Below, one piece after another: positions 27,501 to 38,951 of a DNA stretch of 64,000 nt (its first letter is position 1; every line of letters begins with the position of its first letter). Origin of the DNA: Stichopus chloronotus (Eukaryota; Echinodermata; Holothuroidea; Aspidochirotida; Stichopodidae). The stretch is from assembly GCA_021234535.1 (NCBI GenBank), contig CM037840.1:15331415-15395414 (forward strand), written 5' to 3'. The notes under the pieces are model-generated. The model saw only the letters and a list, made by a program, of their open reading frames with translations, did not search any database and had not been told where the DNA came from. A program made the position numbers and the translations under genes.

Positions 27501-30500
27501 GTTTGCAAAGTTGCGCTAGTCCAATCCAAACCACACGAGGATATTATCGGTTTCATACATATTCATATATTTTCCGAGCTGTTAAGCTTGTTTGTGTATG
27601 ACGTACAACATTCCTTTACCCGAAGAGACCCGATTTTCCACGAACTTTGGTGCTGGAGTCACGGTTTGGAACGATTTTAGCCAACATCATATGCCGGAAT
27701 ATGTACGGTAAGAGCTCAGAAATTAGCTACGATGTTATCTGTGACATTGCCATCTTAGCCATCCATCGTACCAAAAAGTGCATTTTCATGTAAAGAACTA
27801 TTTTTTCTACCATGCATCGTAATCTCAGGTCATTTCACACCGTAAAGAGTCAAATTTTGCCTTCCTAAAAATGAAGCCCCAAACTTGTTTCTAGGTTTCG
27901 ATATTGCTATCCTATTATATACTCTATACAATGGGGTGAACGCTTAGGCTTGGCTGTCACTATACAGTAAGCGTACTGTAACGGAGTAGGCTATATGCCT
28001 ACAGTAAGCTTAACGTCAAGTTACGGCTAGGGTATCGTTGGTAATAACGTATAGTATACACCTAATTCTTAGTGTCAGTGTACGTGACTTTGTCCTAGGT
28101 CATTTGTAAAGTTGTAGACAAAATTAAGTGCCTTTCCTGCTTGGAAAATTTATATTACCACTTCACAGCAAATCACTTACACTGGTAACATTCTCATCTT
28201 GCCTTGGACAAGGTTTTTCAGTACCAAAAGTCCAAAACTGTATCATAATGCCTAGGCCTATGGCATAAACTAAGCTAGTCAGAGACTAACCGTAGTCCTC
28301 ATTTAATTAATTGTGTGATATAAACCTGTAAAAAGCCAAGTGATAAAAACCAGTGGGAAAAATGAACATGTGCCATAGGCTCAGGCTCTGATGTAAGTAC
28401 CATAGGCTAGGCTAATTCACTTTAGATGCAATTGTGTATAAGTTATAGATACACTTTAAGCTTCGCTTCGAACTCTCCTTCCTTGTGTTAATAATAATAA
28501 TACGCCTGTATAAGAAAGACGCATAATCTCCAAAAGCTCTGTGGGCATCTAGAGGCCTTGTTGCATTTACCATGAACATACCTTCTAATACATATAATGG
28601 GTCTGTGCTCCTTCAGTGCTGTTTCTACATTCTGCTTAACCGCTGTAAAAATATCTACTTCAGATGCATTTGATGTAAGAAAAGATTCATAACATGATAC
28701 AAGGTTCCTGTAACATGCCTCCCATGACTGCATGAGGAAACTGTGACATTTCTGAAAGCCAGAAGCACAGCTGACAGCTTTCAGTGTGGCACCTTTATGA
28801 AAAACAGTTAGAAGATCTTTCAATTCTGCATCTAAATACACTTTCATAATAGGTGGTTGACTGTTCTAAAGAAGATGTCATTCTCCAAGGTATGGTATCA
28901 TCCAGTCTAACTCTTCACCATACAACCTTTTAAGGTTTTGGAGTATTGCATACGTTTTGGCATCTCCAACCACCACCAAATGATCAACCAACCTGCCAAC
29001 TTGATGTTTTTCATGGAGAAGATCAAGAACAGATAATAATGTATCCTGATTATCTGCTGGCTGTGCTAAAATTGATGTAAAGTGAACATTGGATTGTTCA
29101 ATATTTGAAGATGGACAAGCAAATGCTGTTTTGATTGATGGCAGGATTACATCTGGCTGACTCCCATGACAAAAATACTTCACCAACATATAGAAGAAAA
29201 CTTTCTTTTGAAACAAATGTAATGCAGCATTTTCTGTATCTGTTAGGGACAAATCATCAATGTTGAGAGATTGCCTAAATGCATTTGGCTGACAAGGTCT
29301 GCTCAATACATCAATTGAACTGAGTGAGTGAGAAACAGAGTGATGATAGTTACGTCATCTGATGTTATGTTCTTCTGTGTGTCAACCCTACTTGCCCCTG
29401 TACTTGTGGATGGCAATTCTTGAGAACAGCCAGATATCAAGGAGACAGGTAATGGCTCAACAGCTTGGACAGAGGTACCATGGAAGCCTCTACTATCTTG
29501 GCCAGCTCTGACTGAGGCATATGTCGAACTCCTATCAATATTATCTATGGAGACAATTGTGAAACTCTTGGTAAGTGTATGAGGCTTCAAATGCATTTCT
29601 CTTTTAGTGATAGACGTCTGGAATCGCAGGTATGTGCTCTTGGACACGGTTATTCCAAACTTTGACAGAAGTTCAAAGCACGATGTAGAGGAACCAGTGA
29701 ACCTGTCAACGATGTCAGACACAGGTAAATGTAAATGGGTGAAGCAGTTCTCATTATGAGCATACAATAAAGCACATGTCAAAAAGAATCTCTTAAAAAT
29801 TTTTGATTGACTCACGTGATGAAGAATATGTGTATCACCTAGGTAATGCACATTCCAGTCAAAACTGCCTGAAACAAAATCTGCCTATCTTCAGTTGCAC
29901 TCAATGTACAAGCCACTACAAAGTTCCATACAAGTGGGTCAATGCGTTTAAATGTCTGTGACAAAATCAAATGTGTCTAAAGAAATAGAGTTACGCTTAT
30001 CTTCAGAAATTATTTTCTTTGCTGTGGAAGAAATGGTTTCATTAATGTCTTCTGCAAAGAGAGAGAGAGACAAAACCATCTGAAGAACTTTCACTCCTTT
30101 CAGGTGCCCCTACATCCTCACTATCTGTTTGTAATCTTTGTTTGTAAAGTATAGAATGGAGGGAGAGTGCATACAATGTTGGAGTCATAACGTCTTATCA
30201 TAGTCCGAAGCCATGGTTTACCAGAAACCACAGAAGTTACTCACTTCCATGGCACTTTATTTTTTTCTTCTTGCTCCCTGTGTCAAAGTGATCACAAAAA
30301 ATCTTACGGTTTTGTTCCCACATGTCATTCATTATATTTTCTTTGTTTCATTAGATTAGTACATAGCACAGGTATATCACTATAATCAATGACAAACTGT
30401 GCTTTTTTTCTCACATACTTCCATCAGCTTCGGTTTATTTTTTATCATTACTTTTGTCATTGTTCTTGTCAAATATATATATATATATATATACTAATAA

Positions 30501-32308
30501 TAAAACTGAAAATAGCGATGAGTTTGAAATTCATGATGAATCAAATATATTGCGCCAATATTTCGTAAGAATACACCTTACATCGTCAAGGCGAAATAGC
30601 AAACTGATAATACAAGTCAGTACATTACAAAAACAGGGTGCACTGTCGGAAAAGGAGTACACATCTTGCTTCAAGTCTGGCTCTGTCATCAGTCGCCTTT
30701 ACGGTTTGCCAAAACTACACAAAGATGGCGTCCCACTCAGACCTATAGTTAGCACTATCGGCTCTTTTAATCGTAATCTGGGGGACTTCCTGTCCAATTT
30801 ATTCAAAGACTTGTGTAATAATTGTTATACTTGTAAGGATTTTTTTACGCAAGCAACGGAACTTTCTAACATCTATGTTCCAGATGGACATATTATGGCC
30901 AACATTGATGTAACTTCATTATTTACGAATGTCCCTTTAGCTTTTATTAGGGATATTATTCTTAACCTTATTTACAAGGATAAGTTAATTGACACCAACA
31001 TCAAACGTGTTGATATGCGTAAGTTGATCGATCTTGCCAGCTGTTCATATTTCTCTTTCAATAATCACTTATTCAAGCAAATAGATGGTGTAGCTATGGG
31101 ATCATCTCTTAGTGTATGTTTTGCCAATGTATTTATGTGCCACCTTGAAAATTCTCTTCTGCCTAATGCAAAGTTTCATTACTATAGGCGATATGTTGAT
31201 GATTCGTTCATAATTTTGCCTGAGCAGGAGTTACCCAAACTTCTTGCCACTTTCAATGCTTTTCATCCTAGCATTTAATTTACCTATGAGATTGAAAAAC
31301 ACGGCAAAATACCGTTTCTTGATATCAACATTTGCAGAGACGTCTCCAGTAATTCGGGTACTTCTTTAATTACATCTATATACAGAAAACCCACTCATAC
31401 CGGTATTTATTGTAATTGGAAATCCTGGACCCCTAATAGGTACAAAACCAGTGTTATCAGAGCACTTCATTGTAGAGCTAGACGTATTTGCTCTACCGAT
31501 GCACTTTTCCATAAGGAACTTCGTCATATTCGTAATTGCCTTCTTCTTAACGCTTATCCTCTTAAACTCATCAAGAGCTTTGAGAGATATACCTGTAATT
31601 TAAGATCTAGATTACTAATGGGCCCTGTCCCCTGCACTGTGGACGAGAATAAAGTCGTGTCGAAATTCTATCTTAAGTTACCATACTGTGGTAATATATC
31701 TAATCAAATTGCTAGATCTATCTCTAAGTCTTTCACACGTTGCTCTAATGCAGAACTACAGATCTCTTTCAGATGTTCTAAAATTGGTTCATTTTTCAAG
31801 GTTAAAGACAAAATTCCTGATCTTAAAAGCAGTGGTTGTATTTATCATATTCCTTGTGGAGACAAAACTTGTAAAGATAATTATATTGGGGAGTCCAAAC
31901 TCAGGCTTTGTGATAGATTTAAAAAACATGTAAATGCTGACTATTTCAAAGAATTCAGTTCCATACACGATCACTGTAAAACGGCGTCCCATAAACTTCC
32001 AAACCCAGGTGATATTAAAGTTCTCCATGTAGAGAATGCCTGGTATAGACGCAAGATCATGGAGTCTCTTTTCATTAAAGACTTACAACCTACCGTGAAT
32101 AGAAACGTCCAGAGTTTTAATCTTCAGCTATTTTGAGCTGGTATTACTCACTTACTTCTGTTACAGCTGTTTTTGTAATGTACTGACTTGTATTATCAGT
32201 TTGCTATTTCGCCTTGACGATGTAAGGTGTATTCTTACGAAATATTGGCGCAATATATTTGATTCATCATGAATTTCAAACTCATCGCTATTTTCAGTTT
32301 TATTATTA

Positions 32309-32356
<48 letters not shown>

Positions 32357-35300
32357 TTTCTGAACTTTATCTATCCATTTTTATCATCAGCTGTACAGCC
32401 TTGATCAGTCACATTTGTTACACCATTTGGTTATGAAAAACAAATTTCTTTACTCTGGCTGAAGAGTGTATGTGTCTATGTGCAGCAGCTTCATCAAAGA
32501 TAGTACATCAGAGATAGTACCTTGGCAGAGATATCCAACAATTTCAACCTATCAAAGTTTAAAAGTTGTGTATTGCCAAAAAAGTAAAGTTATCTATATA
32601 ATTAGTTATGCCATATACTTTCATTCCACATGCAGCCATCCATCATTTCAAAAGTTTCAGATATTGATAGATGTTAATATTTTACATGCTTGTGCGTCAT
32701 TTTCATCTTTGGCAGTTACTAATTGTGTGAACGGTTGCACTTCTTTGGTATCTGCATATGTAGATGTCTATGTCTATATATGGTCAAAATATGTTTTCAC
32801 GACATTGTTTTCCAAGCTTCAATGCAGCTCGTTAGAATTGAGTGGTTTTCCTATGTCGGTATTTTGAGAAAGTTATTAATATATATAATCATGTAAACCT
32901 TATATGATGACACCACTCAAGTCCCTTGTCTCATTCAGAACCACTGTACTGCATTATTCTGTTGTGAGATGGAAAGCCTGCTTCCATTCTCAACTGCAGC
33001 ACTGTCCAGTTTGTGCTTCAGTTTTGAGAAAGAATACATTACTGCTTTATTCGGTCGCTGAAGCGACCAATACGTCACATGTTTTCATAGCAATCTACCT
33101 CAAACTATAACAGAATCGTGGCCGTTTTAGTGAGGAACATGTAAATTGGTTTTGGAACCTTTTTCAAGTTACAACAGCCAGACTCAATTGGCATGTTCTT
33201 AAAAGCTGTTATGCAGTGGGGTAAATGAATTCAGTGTGTTGTTATTTCCCTTCTCTATTTTTCGCCACTGGCAGCACTTTCAGGATATCATATGGGCCTA
33301 TATAATTATATATATTTACATATGAAACATTTTTGCTATATCTTGTTATGTTTTGATTTGAACATTCCATGTACTTTTAACTTGTGCAAATATTATTGAT
33401 ACATGTTTTCACTTGCCATGAAGATGATCTGTCCATGAATAAATATTGTCATATGGAATCCATACTTCAATGTTTCAATTTTTATTGAAAAGTGTCAATT
33501 ACTGCTATTTGGTATTGGAATAAGTATCAGAAAATAAGCTCCATGATTGGGGACAGGGGATCTGACTCCCAGATCCACCGTAATATTCTCTCTAGCAAAC
33601 TTGTCTTGATGTGCGTGCCAGATTTGGTACAGTGCCATGACTCTTGCCCATCTACGGACAATCCATCTCTACTTTGATACTTCAACACTGCTGCTGGTGT
33701 TCCTCGATCCTGGCTTTCAACAAATTTTGGCTATATTTTTTAGAACATATGTTTGAAATTTATACTTTCACTACAAAAGATGTTATTTTGTTCTTCAAGT
33801 TTTTGTTTCCAGTTCATGATTTTCTAGGGGGACAAGTGCCCCCCTTGCCCTACCTGTGATCCTACCTCGTCTTTCCTTACCCTTCTTTAAGTTTCTGTCA
33901 CTCTCAGCTTCCCTGATTACAATGGGGCAACTGCTTAACCATGGAATAATCTTGAGGCTTTTTATTTCCTAAATTAATGCATTATGTCCACAAACCCTGT
34001 CCCTGCGATCATCTGATCAACTCTTCTACCTCTCTGTTTCCTTGTAACATATTCACGCATCCCGGTCTTTATCGGAAAGTGGATACTGTGCTAATCAATA
34101 TGCACGACACTCTCGATTTCACACGTTGAGAAATGTTCATCTGTGCTGGTGCGCAAACTTCGAGTCGAAATTCAATATGGCCGCCAAAACAACCTGACGC
34201 AACGTTGACCAGCTGCTTTACGAAATGTGAAAAGCCATCTTAAGAGATTTGACACTCTGAATTTAAGAAAATGTAAAAGGTATTTCTTTAAACTTTATGT
34301 CAATGTTAATTTGGAGTTGTTTTGTTGCTTTGCTGTGCCTCAAGAACGATTTTCAACCCATCGCTGTTCCGATCGCGGAATCACTATCGAATTTTCGTCT
34401 GCTAATTTCACCTTCAGTTATTTCGAAATATCAACGTAATACTCCTTTTTTCATTCCGTATTCTTTATTTTACACCGGATCGTGCTTTTTGGGCAATATA
34501 AGGTCTATCTGGCAAGAACTTTTGATCGGCAAATTCTTCGTGTTAAGTGCTGTGTAGCCACCATAATTCAAACGTAATGATATGCAAAATCGGTAAAAAT
34601 ATCTGAGGTCATGGGGTCAGATTTTCAACTGTATAGGTTGCCCTTTTCACGCCTTTGAAAGCGTGTGCCAGAAATGACTTCCGAAGAAGCACTTGTCAGA
34701 TGTTCATTTATTACTATGGAATTTCAGTTTTATCCATTGTACAACCCAATTACTTTTATACATTCCTAACCCCAAACACACAAACAACACTGGCAATTCC
34801 TCGTTTTTCATTTACGCACATGACTATGACCAAACTCTTTTTTTTTTCTGACTTTAAGTAGAAAGATAGCGAATACCTTTTGAATAGCTATATAGTCTGC
34901 CTAATAGAAGTCTCTAGTCAATTGTTGCGAATTCTTTTAATACTTTAACAGATACTTGAGGTTAGTTACGAAAAACAGTAAAAACCATTTTCGAAGCAAT
35001 AGACTGAACCAAATAAAGAGTATAATTATCAAGCTATGGCAATTAAGTAGCGATATGGCAAAATTGTGCTTACCGTGAGCCCTTGAACCAAAAGCCCTTT
35101 TATGTGATTTATTTGATGGTCGGCCTTGAATATCAGCATGAGCGAAAACTGTTCGTATCAAATCAGGGCTGCTCACAATGTACGCATAGGTTCCGGCCAA
35201 GTTTAACATGAATATGTCGCCAAGTGTCTTCTTCATCTTGTTCAAGAAGAACTCATCGTTACTTTCCGATTCCGGCCGCTGAAGAAAGGTCAAGAGATGT

Positions 35301-35422
35301 CCCAAGAATGGCAAACCATCGGTGGATGGTGGTAAACGTAGCTTTTTACTGGTAAGCCGTCTGATAAGTACCCAAGCAAGAAGAGCCAGCAGACCGCATA
35401 GTAATATCATTAAGACACCCAT
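21502..35422 (-). CDS. Cytochrome P450, CYP2-like, complete in three exons
   Basis: A haem-thiolate monooxygenase anchored in the ER. Exons in transcription order are 35422-35074, 23313-22366 and 21686-21502. Their phases close exactly, giving 494 codons including TAG, a typical CYP2 length. The N-terminus is a membrane anchor (MGVLMILLCGLLALLAWVLI) followed by the hinge LPPSTDGLPFLGH. The C-helix WSRVR is at about 126-130, the I-helix oxygen-activation motif AGVDT at about 300-304, the K-helix ESLR at about 357-360, and FNPSRF at about 410-415. The haem motif FPFGTGYRTCPGE, with Cys at about 437, is completed across the last intron. The GIILSEGEQW segment right after intron 1 is typical of clan 2. 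All catalytic residues are present, so it looks functional. The substrate is unknown. Intron 1 is 11.7 kb and full of transposable elements. Confidence 0.93.
23314..28487. other. P450 intron 1, 3' part, with a diverged repeat pair
   Basis: No gene supported. Two related blocks at about 23829-24012 and 24255-24442 share GCAGACATGA, a TGTACGCTCC word and CACACATGCCCTCAGG, which suggests an old interspersed repeat present twice. TAGGCCTA-rich stretches occur near 26726 and 28240. The remainder has no recognisable content. Confidence 0.45.
28488..30240 (-). pseudogene. Broken DUF6589-like gene, probably transposon-related
   Basis: Three adjacent minus-strand ORFs read as one protein family. 29851-29303 includes SIDNIDRSSTYASVRAG. 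29306-28878 includes HLVVVGDAKTYAILQ and YGEELDWMIPYLGE. 28847-28488 includes MKVYLDAELKDLL and CHSFLMQSWEACYRN. The last two share one frame, interrupted by two stop codons where the family has a Trp and a Leu (around 28878 and 28866). The first pair is out of frame. Related text continues to about 30240 (an FKRIDPLVWNFV-like stretch). The match to DUF6589-type proteins, abundant in cnidarian and lancelet genomes, is from memory. With its stops and frameshift this copy is almost certainly dead. Confidence 0.6.
30473..30493 (+). repeat. (TA)n microsatellite at the 5' edge of the Penelope-like element
   Basis: Alternating AT abutting the left inverted repeat; the right repeat is also followed by (TA)n. 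Confidence 0.9.
30493..30636 (+). repeat. Left inverted repeat of the Penelope-like element
   Basis: Reverse complement of 32167-32310 (begins ACTAATAATAAAAC, ends ACAAAAACAG). Carries the hammerhead-like motif on the minus strand. Confidence 0.95.
30637..32136 (+). pseudogene. Penelope-like RT / GIY-YIG ORF with one stop codon
   Basis: One reading frame runs from the left arm to TGA 32134-32136, interrupted only by TAA at 31276-31278 after HPSI. RT motifs in order are LYGLPKLHKDG, RPIVST, ANIDVTSLFTNVP, QIDGVAMGSSLS and the catalytic YVDD (31192-31203). After the stop the frame continues with PFLDIN, a YRKPTHTGIY block, and the endonuclease signature CIYHIPC...NYIGESKLRLCDRFKKH. The RT active-site aspartates and the GIY-YIG core are present. 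The N-terminal region before the first RT block is absent. It is non-autonomous in this state. Confidence 0.88.
32167..32310 (-). repeat. Right inverted repeat of the Penelope-like element
   Basis: Inverted copy of 30493-30636, directly after the ORF; followed by (TA)n at 32311-32353. Confidence 0.95.
32214..32249 (+). ncRNA. Degenerate hammerhead-ribozyme-like motif in the Penelope-like element
   Basis: TTGACGA, then a stem GTAAG / CTTAC around a short loop, then GAAAT. This follows the CUGANGA - stem II - GAAA order of hammerheads, but the first core C is U, so activity is doubtful. It is located in the terminal repeat, where Penelope-like elements are known to carry such ribozymes. The mirror copy lies in the left arm. 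Confidence 0.35.
32311..32353 (+). repeat. (TA)n microsatellite
   Basis: 43 bp of alternating AT at the right edge of the Penelope-like element. Confidence 0.95.
32354..35073. other. P450 intron 1, 5' part
   Basis: AT-rich sequence with no exon I can support. Short ORFs here are random-looking. A palindrome TTGGTCGCTTCAGCGACCGAA-like word occurs near 33051-33071 but without further structure. Confidence 0.45.
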
Positions 35423-36504
35423 TATTCACACAAAGACTGTTCACTAGATGCAAAGAACTTACCATGTGTCAATGGAAAGCTGTACGCTGAAGCATCACCG
35501 ATTATTGTTACCTGACGCAAAGAAGGACGATAATCATGTACTGCAGCACAGACCGTATACATTGTCTCCCGGTCAGTTGCAATGACGATGTCATTTGCTC
35601 TCAGTTGCTGCACTCAGCTGTGCGTCTGAACAACAAAGAATATTAGTTACGAGTTCGCACAGCTGTTATGAGTTAGCCTAATACCTCTCCCGGAAAATAA
35701 ACAATACGAACTGGTGCTTCGGAATCAAGGGATTGACCTTTATCGAGCTTGATATGTCTACATTAGTCTAGATTTCATGCTATGGTTTAATTTAAAAAAA
35801 AAAGCACCGTAATCCAAACTATACAAAGAAGACGTGCGACGATATGACGGATTGTGTACTTGTACCTGGGGAAGTAGAGTGACAAAGCTGTAAACCAACA
35901 ATAGCTCTCAGAGCAGTGTGTAGGATCCACATTGGATTCACAGACACCACCAAAGAACGAACTTATTATGAGTAAACAAAATGGTGGAAGTCAACTACAG
36001 ACTAAAAGGTGGCATGATAGCACCCGGCTTGGAAGCTTTCGGTTATTTATTCCTTCTTCAGCCAAACTAATGAAATACAAGCATACAGACTGTAATATAA
36101 GAGACTGATTTACAAAGAGTAAGAGGTTCAAAAAAGCTAATCATTGCGATGAAAAACAGATACAAGATTCAAACCAAAAAAGGCTGGTAACTTCCAACGG
36201 GGCTTAAAATAAATAAAGTCAATAGAAACATTCAAAATACAAAGGCACTTAAAACTGACCACAAGAAATAAAAGACGCTGAACAAACTAAAACCGACAGT
36301 GAAAAGGATTAAAGGTTGGGCTGAAAGGAGGGGGTGGGCAAGGGATTAGTGTAAGTAGTTGACTCTCTTGTAACAGTTAAATCCCTTTCTTTCGTTTAGA
36401 CCAGATGCATGGCTGGGCCATCTAATAAGCTTCCCGTCTGGTTAAAATAACGTCCACATTATGGGTGCTATGAATTTGTTCTTTTGAATGCGTTCTAATG
36501 AAGC

Positions 36505-36506
<2 letters not shown>
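35423..36506. other. P450 upstream region with repeat-like tract
   Basis: The P450 promoter should lie here, but I see no convincing TATA or initiator. 36000-36420 reads like a retroelement 3' tail on the minus strand and holds a hammerhead-like motif (separate entry). No coding gene is supported. Confidence 0.4.
36031..36063 (-). ncRNA. Second hammerhead-like core, weak
   Basis: On the minus strand: GGCTGAAGAAGG, a short AT loop, CC, then GAAAGCTTCC. The order CUGANGA - minimal stem II (GG/CC) - GAAA - short palindromic stem III matches hammerheads of Penelope-like elements. Stem I pairing is poor, so this is only a candidate. Confidence 0.3.

Positions 36507-36571
<65 letters not shown>
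36507..36571 (+). repeat. (TA)n microsatellite, 65 bp
   Basis: Perfect alternating AT, next to the 3' end of the second Penelope-like fragment. Confidence 0.97.
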
Positions 36572-36572
<1 letters not shown>

Positions 36573-36574
<2 letters not shown>

Positions 36575-37430
36575 GAGTTGGAATGTTCTACGAAGCACAA
36601 GTCCACATAAAAAAATGAAACAATACACCACTGATTTGATGGAAAACATCAATATATTAACAGTGTACACAAAGATTATAATAAAAATACGACATGTTTC
36701 GGAAGGTCAACTTCCATCGTCAGGTTGATGATAAGACTAAATAAGGAGAGGTGAACGTACTACCAATTGGGTTGTCAAAGACAAAAATTTACAAGTGACA
36801 CTTAGTTGAATAAAGAAAATAATGGGGATTCCAGTTGTTTGTTGAGATTGGGCAGATTCCAGTTGATATGAAGGCATTCCTTGAGTTTAAGCTGCAGCTT
36901 GGTGGGTGCCGAGTTAATGATTTTGAAAGAGTTGTGATCGCATTTTGCCTTACAAGAGGGGGATTTGTGTAAGTGTTTGTAAACATGTGAGTTTTTATCG
37001 AATTTTAGATGCTCATTGATCCTTGTAGCCAAATGTCTGTGGGTTTCCCCGATATAGCAAGCATTACAGCTTGAGCAATTGAATTGGTAGAATACATGGG
37101 ATTTAAGATTTGTTGGAATAGAATCCTTGGTAACAAACAATTTTCTTATTTTAAAGGAAGTGAACACAAGTCTGACATCAATATTATCACAATGGGATTT
37201 GATCATTTGTCTGATTTTTTGTTGTGTGTGGTGAGAAAATGTCCAATGTAAGGAAGCTTGTAAAATCTAATATCGAGAAAAGACTGATCACAAGCATTCT
37301 GTGGTGATAATTTACTGTCTAGATAAGAAGATACAACTCTATGAATTAAACAAGAAGGAAATTGGTTTTTTCCCAGAGTTGTGAAAAGTTCTTTTAAGTC
37401 AATGTCGAAACCTTTCCATGCTTCTGACAT
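36573..37430 (-). mobile_element. Penelope-like element fragment, 3' part, frameshifted
   Basis: On the minus strand 37430-37203 encodes a spacer region (PYIGHFLTTHNKKSDK) and 37206-36802 the GIY-YIG endonuclease (HVFYQFNCSSCNACYIGETH then INEHL). The two are one protein broken by a frameshift at the AAATGATCAAA junction near 37205. The RT domain is absent, so this is a 5'-truncated copy. Its 3' tail (36801-36573) contains a hammerhead-like motif and ends at a (TA)n tract, like the first element. Sequence divergence from the element at 30493-32310 shows that it is a different family. Confidence 0.85.
36691..36723 (-). ncRNA. Hammerhead-ribozyme-like motif of Penelope-like element
   Basis: Minus strand: core CTGACGA (36717-36723), stem II GGAAG / CTTCC with loop TTGAC, then GAAAC followed by ATGTC (36691-36700). 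This fits CUGANGA - stem II - GAAA - short palindromic stem III (ACAUGU) - C at the cleavage site, a minimal type I hammerhead. Only the two bases next to the core clearly pair in stem I (AC with GU). Location in the element's 3' tail fits the known hammerheads of Penelope-like elements. Confidence 0.5.
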
Positions 37431-37711
37431 TTACTCTATGCAGATATGAAAGGCTTTGACAGGAGTGCCTGTATTTAATTTCCTTTGCCTTGGTAACAGT
37501 TCCCTTTTCTCTGGCCTGTAAGCGAACTGAAACAAACACTCCAAACACAAACACAGTCTGTCCTAAAATTTGAGGCTTACAGTGATGCGGGCGTATGTCC
37601 AATAATCAACTGTGTTAGTGCTGTTACGTTAATCAAAGAGCATAAATTAAGAGGGTTGAGTGTAAATGCATAATTTTTAAATTAACAACGGCTAGCGTAA
37701 AACGAACAGGA

Positions 37712-38024
37712 TCAATGCGTTGTGCCTACCAGCTGATCCACATCCCCAAAAGAAGGATTTTCCTCTAAGATTTGGGCCACAGATGAGGATTCAGAGAAGA
37801 TCCATACATCCATGTTGCTATGCATACTGGCCATGGATGCGATAATATCCTTCTTCAGGTCGGGTGTTGCTCTTTTGCAGAATGTGGTCAGTTGCCTCCT
37901 CGTCGGAGAGTGGTGGCACCTCATCATGTTCCTTGGCAGATTTCTTTGATGGCGGTGGTTCACTTGATGAGGATGATCTAGGCAACAACACATCTGAAGA
38001 TATTCTCTTTTTTTTGGCAATCAT
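37712..38024 (-). pseudogene. Unidentified coding-like stretch in two overlapping frames
   Basis: One minus-strand frame from 38024 encodes a Ser/Pro/Glu-rich segment (PLLSDEE-type: EVPPLSDEEATDHILQ). A second frame continues with SMHSNMDVWIFSE and SVAQILEENPSFGDVDQ to a stop at 37712. Switching frame near 37858 would join them into one acidic protein segment. It reads like part of a retroelement gag-type ORF, but I do not recognise the family. Confidence 0.3.
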
Positions 38025-38951
38025 GAATGTACCTTCTACCCTGACTGTCCATTTTCAGCATAAAAGAAGTTTTCCTGCAAAGTAAATAGCTTTTATTTCA
38101 ATAGTTACCAGTGTTGTGAATTCACAATCAACTAACTGGCAATGTGATATGCTAACAACCTCTATATCTAACCCTGACTTTCATGGTAAGTCCAAACATG
38201 ATGTACATGTAAACACAAGTGCATGTGTGTACTTACTTACATTAGCGATAACTACTGACAATGGTCCACCTACTCATAACATGGTTAATTTGTCTGTTTC
38301 CTTCAAAATCTTTGTCTTCAAATTCATTGACAAGAAGATAGACATCGATAATTGCAATACACAGCATGCATAGGCATGCTTGTACCAGCTGACAAGGGTA
38401 AAGATCGATAAACATACTATGTTTTTTTTTACATGCTTTAACCAATCCTGCTGCGGTAATGTTTACAAGGTTTCGTCTTGACTGGAGCATTAAGCAATTG
38501 TTTTTCTTGCACTCCTCTAGGATGGATGGACCTTTGTGATTGTCATCCTACAGTTTGTTAATATCAAGCTTCTGAAAAGACAATAACAGAATATTAATAT
38601 GAATACACAGACTACAGTGATTCTGTGTCGTATTCGTAATTACTGTACATGCAGTATTGTACCTCTACTCTGATGTGATTTGTAAGGAGGCCAGAATCCT
38701 TGAACAAAGGTTGATGATCTGTTTACAACATTAGATGGTAGCCATATTGGACATGGCCTTAATTTCAGCAATTCCCACAAAAACTCACTATTTGGAGAAT
38801 CAAGATCAATGGAAGATTTTTGAAATATTGAGGGTGTCCCAGACACCACCAAAATTGCCACCCTTGCATTGAGTATATCCAACTCCCATGAAAACTACCA
38901 TAATTGAAAATGAATGGTGGCTACAACATTATTCTGAAAAAAAAAATCACA

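Larger units (their letters stand above)
30493..32310 (+). mobile_element. Penelope-like retroelement with 144-bp terminal inverted repeats
   Basis: A Penelope-like element: reverse transcriptase fused to a GIY-YIG endonuclease, inserted in P450 intron 1 on the opposite strand to that gene. The arms 30493-30636 and 32167-32310 are inverted copies with no mismatch that I can see, each followed outward by (TA)n. The RT begins abruptly after the left arm, with LYGLPKLHKDG as the first conserved block, so the N-terminal part of the protein is missing. The structure is that of a 5'-truncated copy with an inverted terminal segment, known for this class. Identical arms suggest a recent insertion or arm homogenisation. 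Confidence 0.9.

Noticed and set aside
33051..33071. Palindrome around GGTCGCTGAAGCGACC
   Set aside because: Isolated short hairpin with no flanking structure; could be chance.
35422..35613. Minus-strand ORF of 63 codons just upstream of the P450 start, with a GTAAGT donor at about 35463-35458
   Set aside because: No recognisable protein and its frame does not run into the P450. The donor would skip the P450 ATG. At most a piece of a 5' UTR exon.
36498..36728. ORFs with long Ile-Tyr repeats
   Set aside because: Translation of the (TA)n microsatellite.
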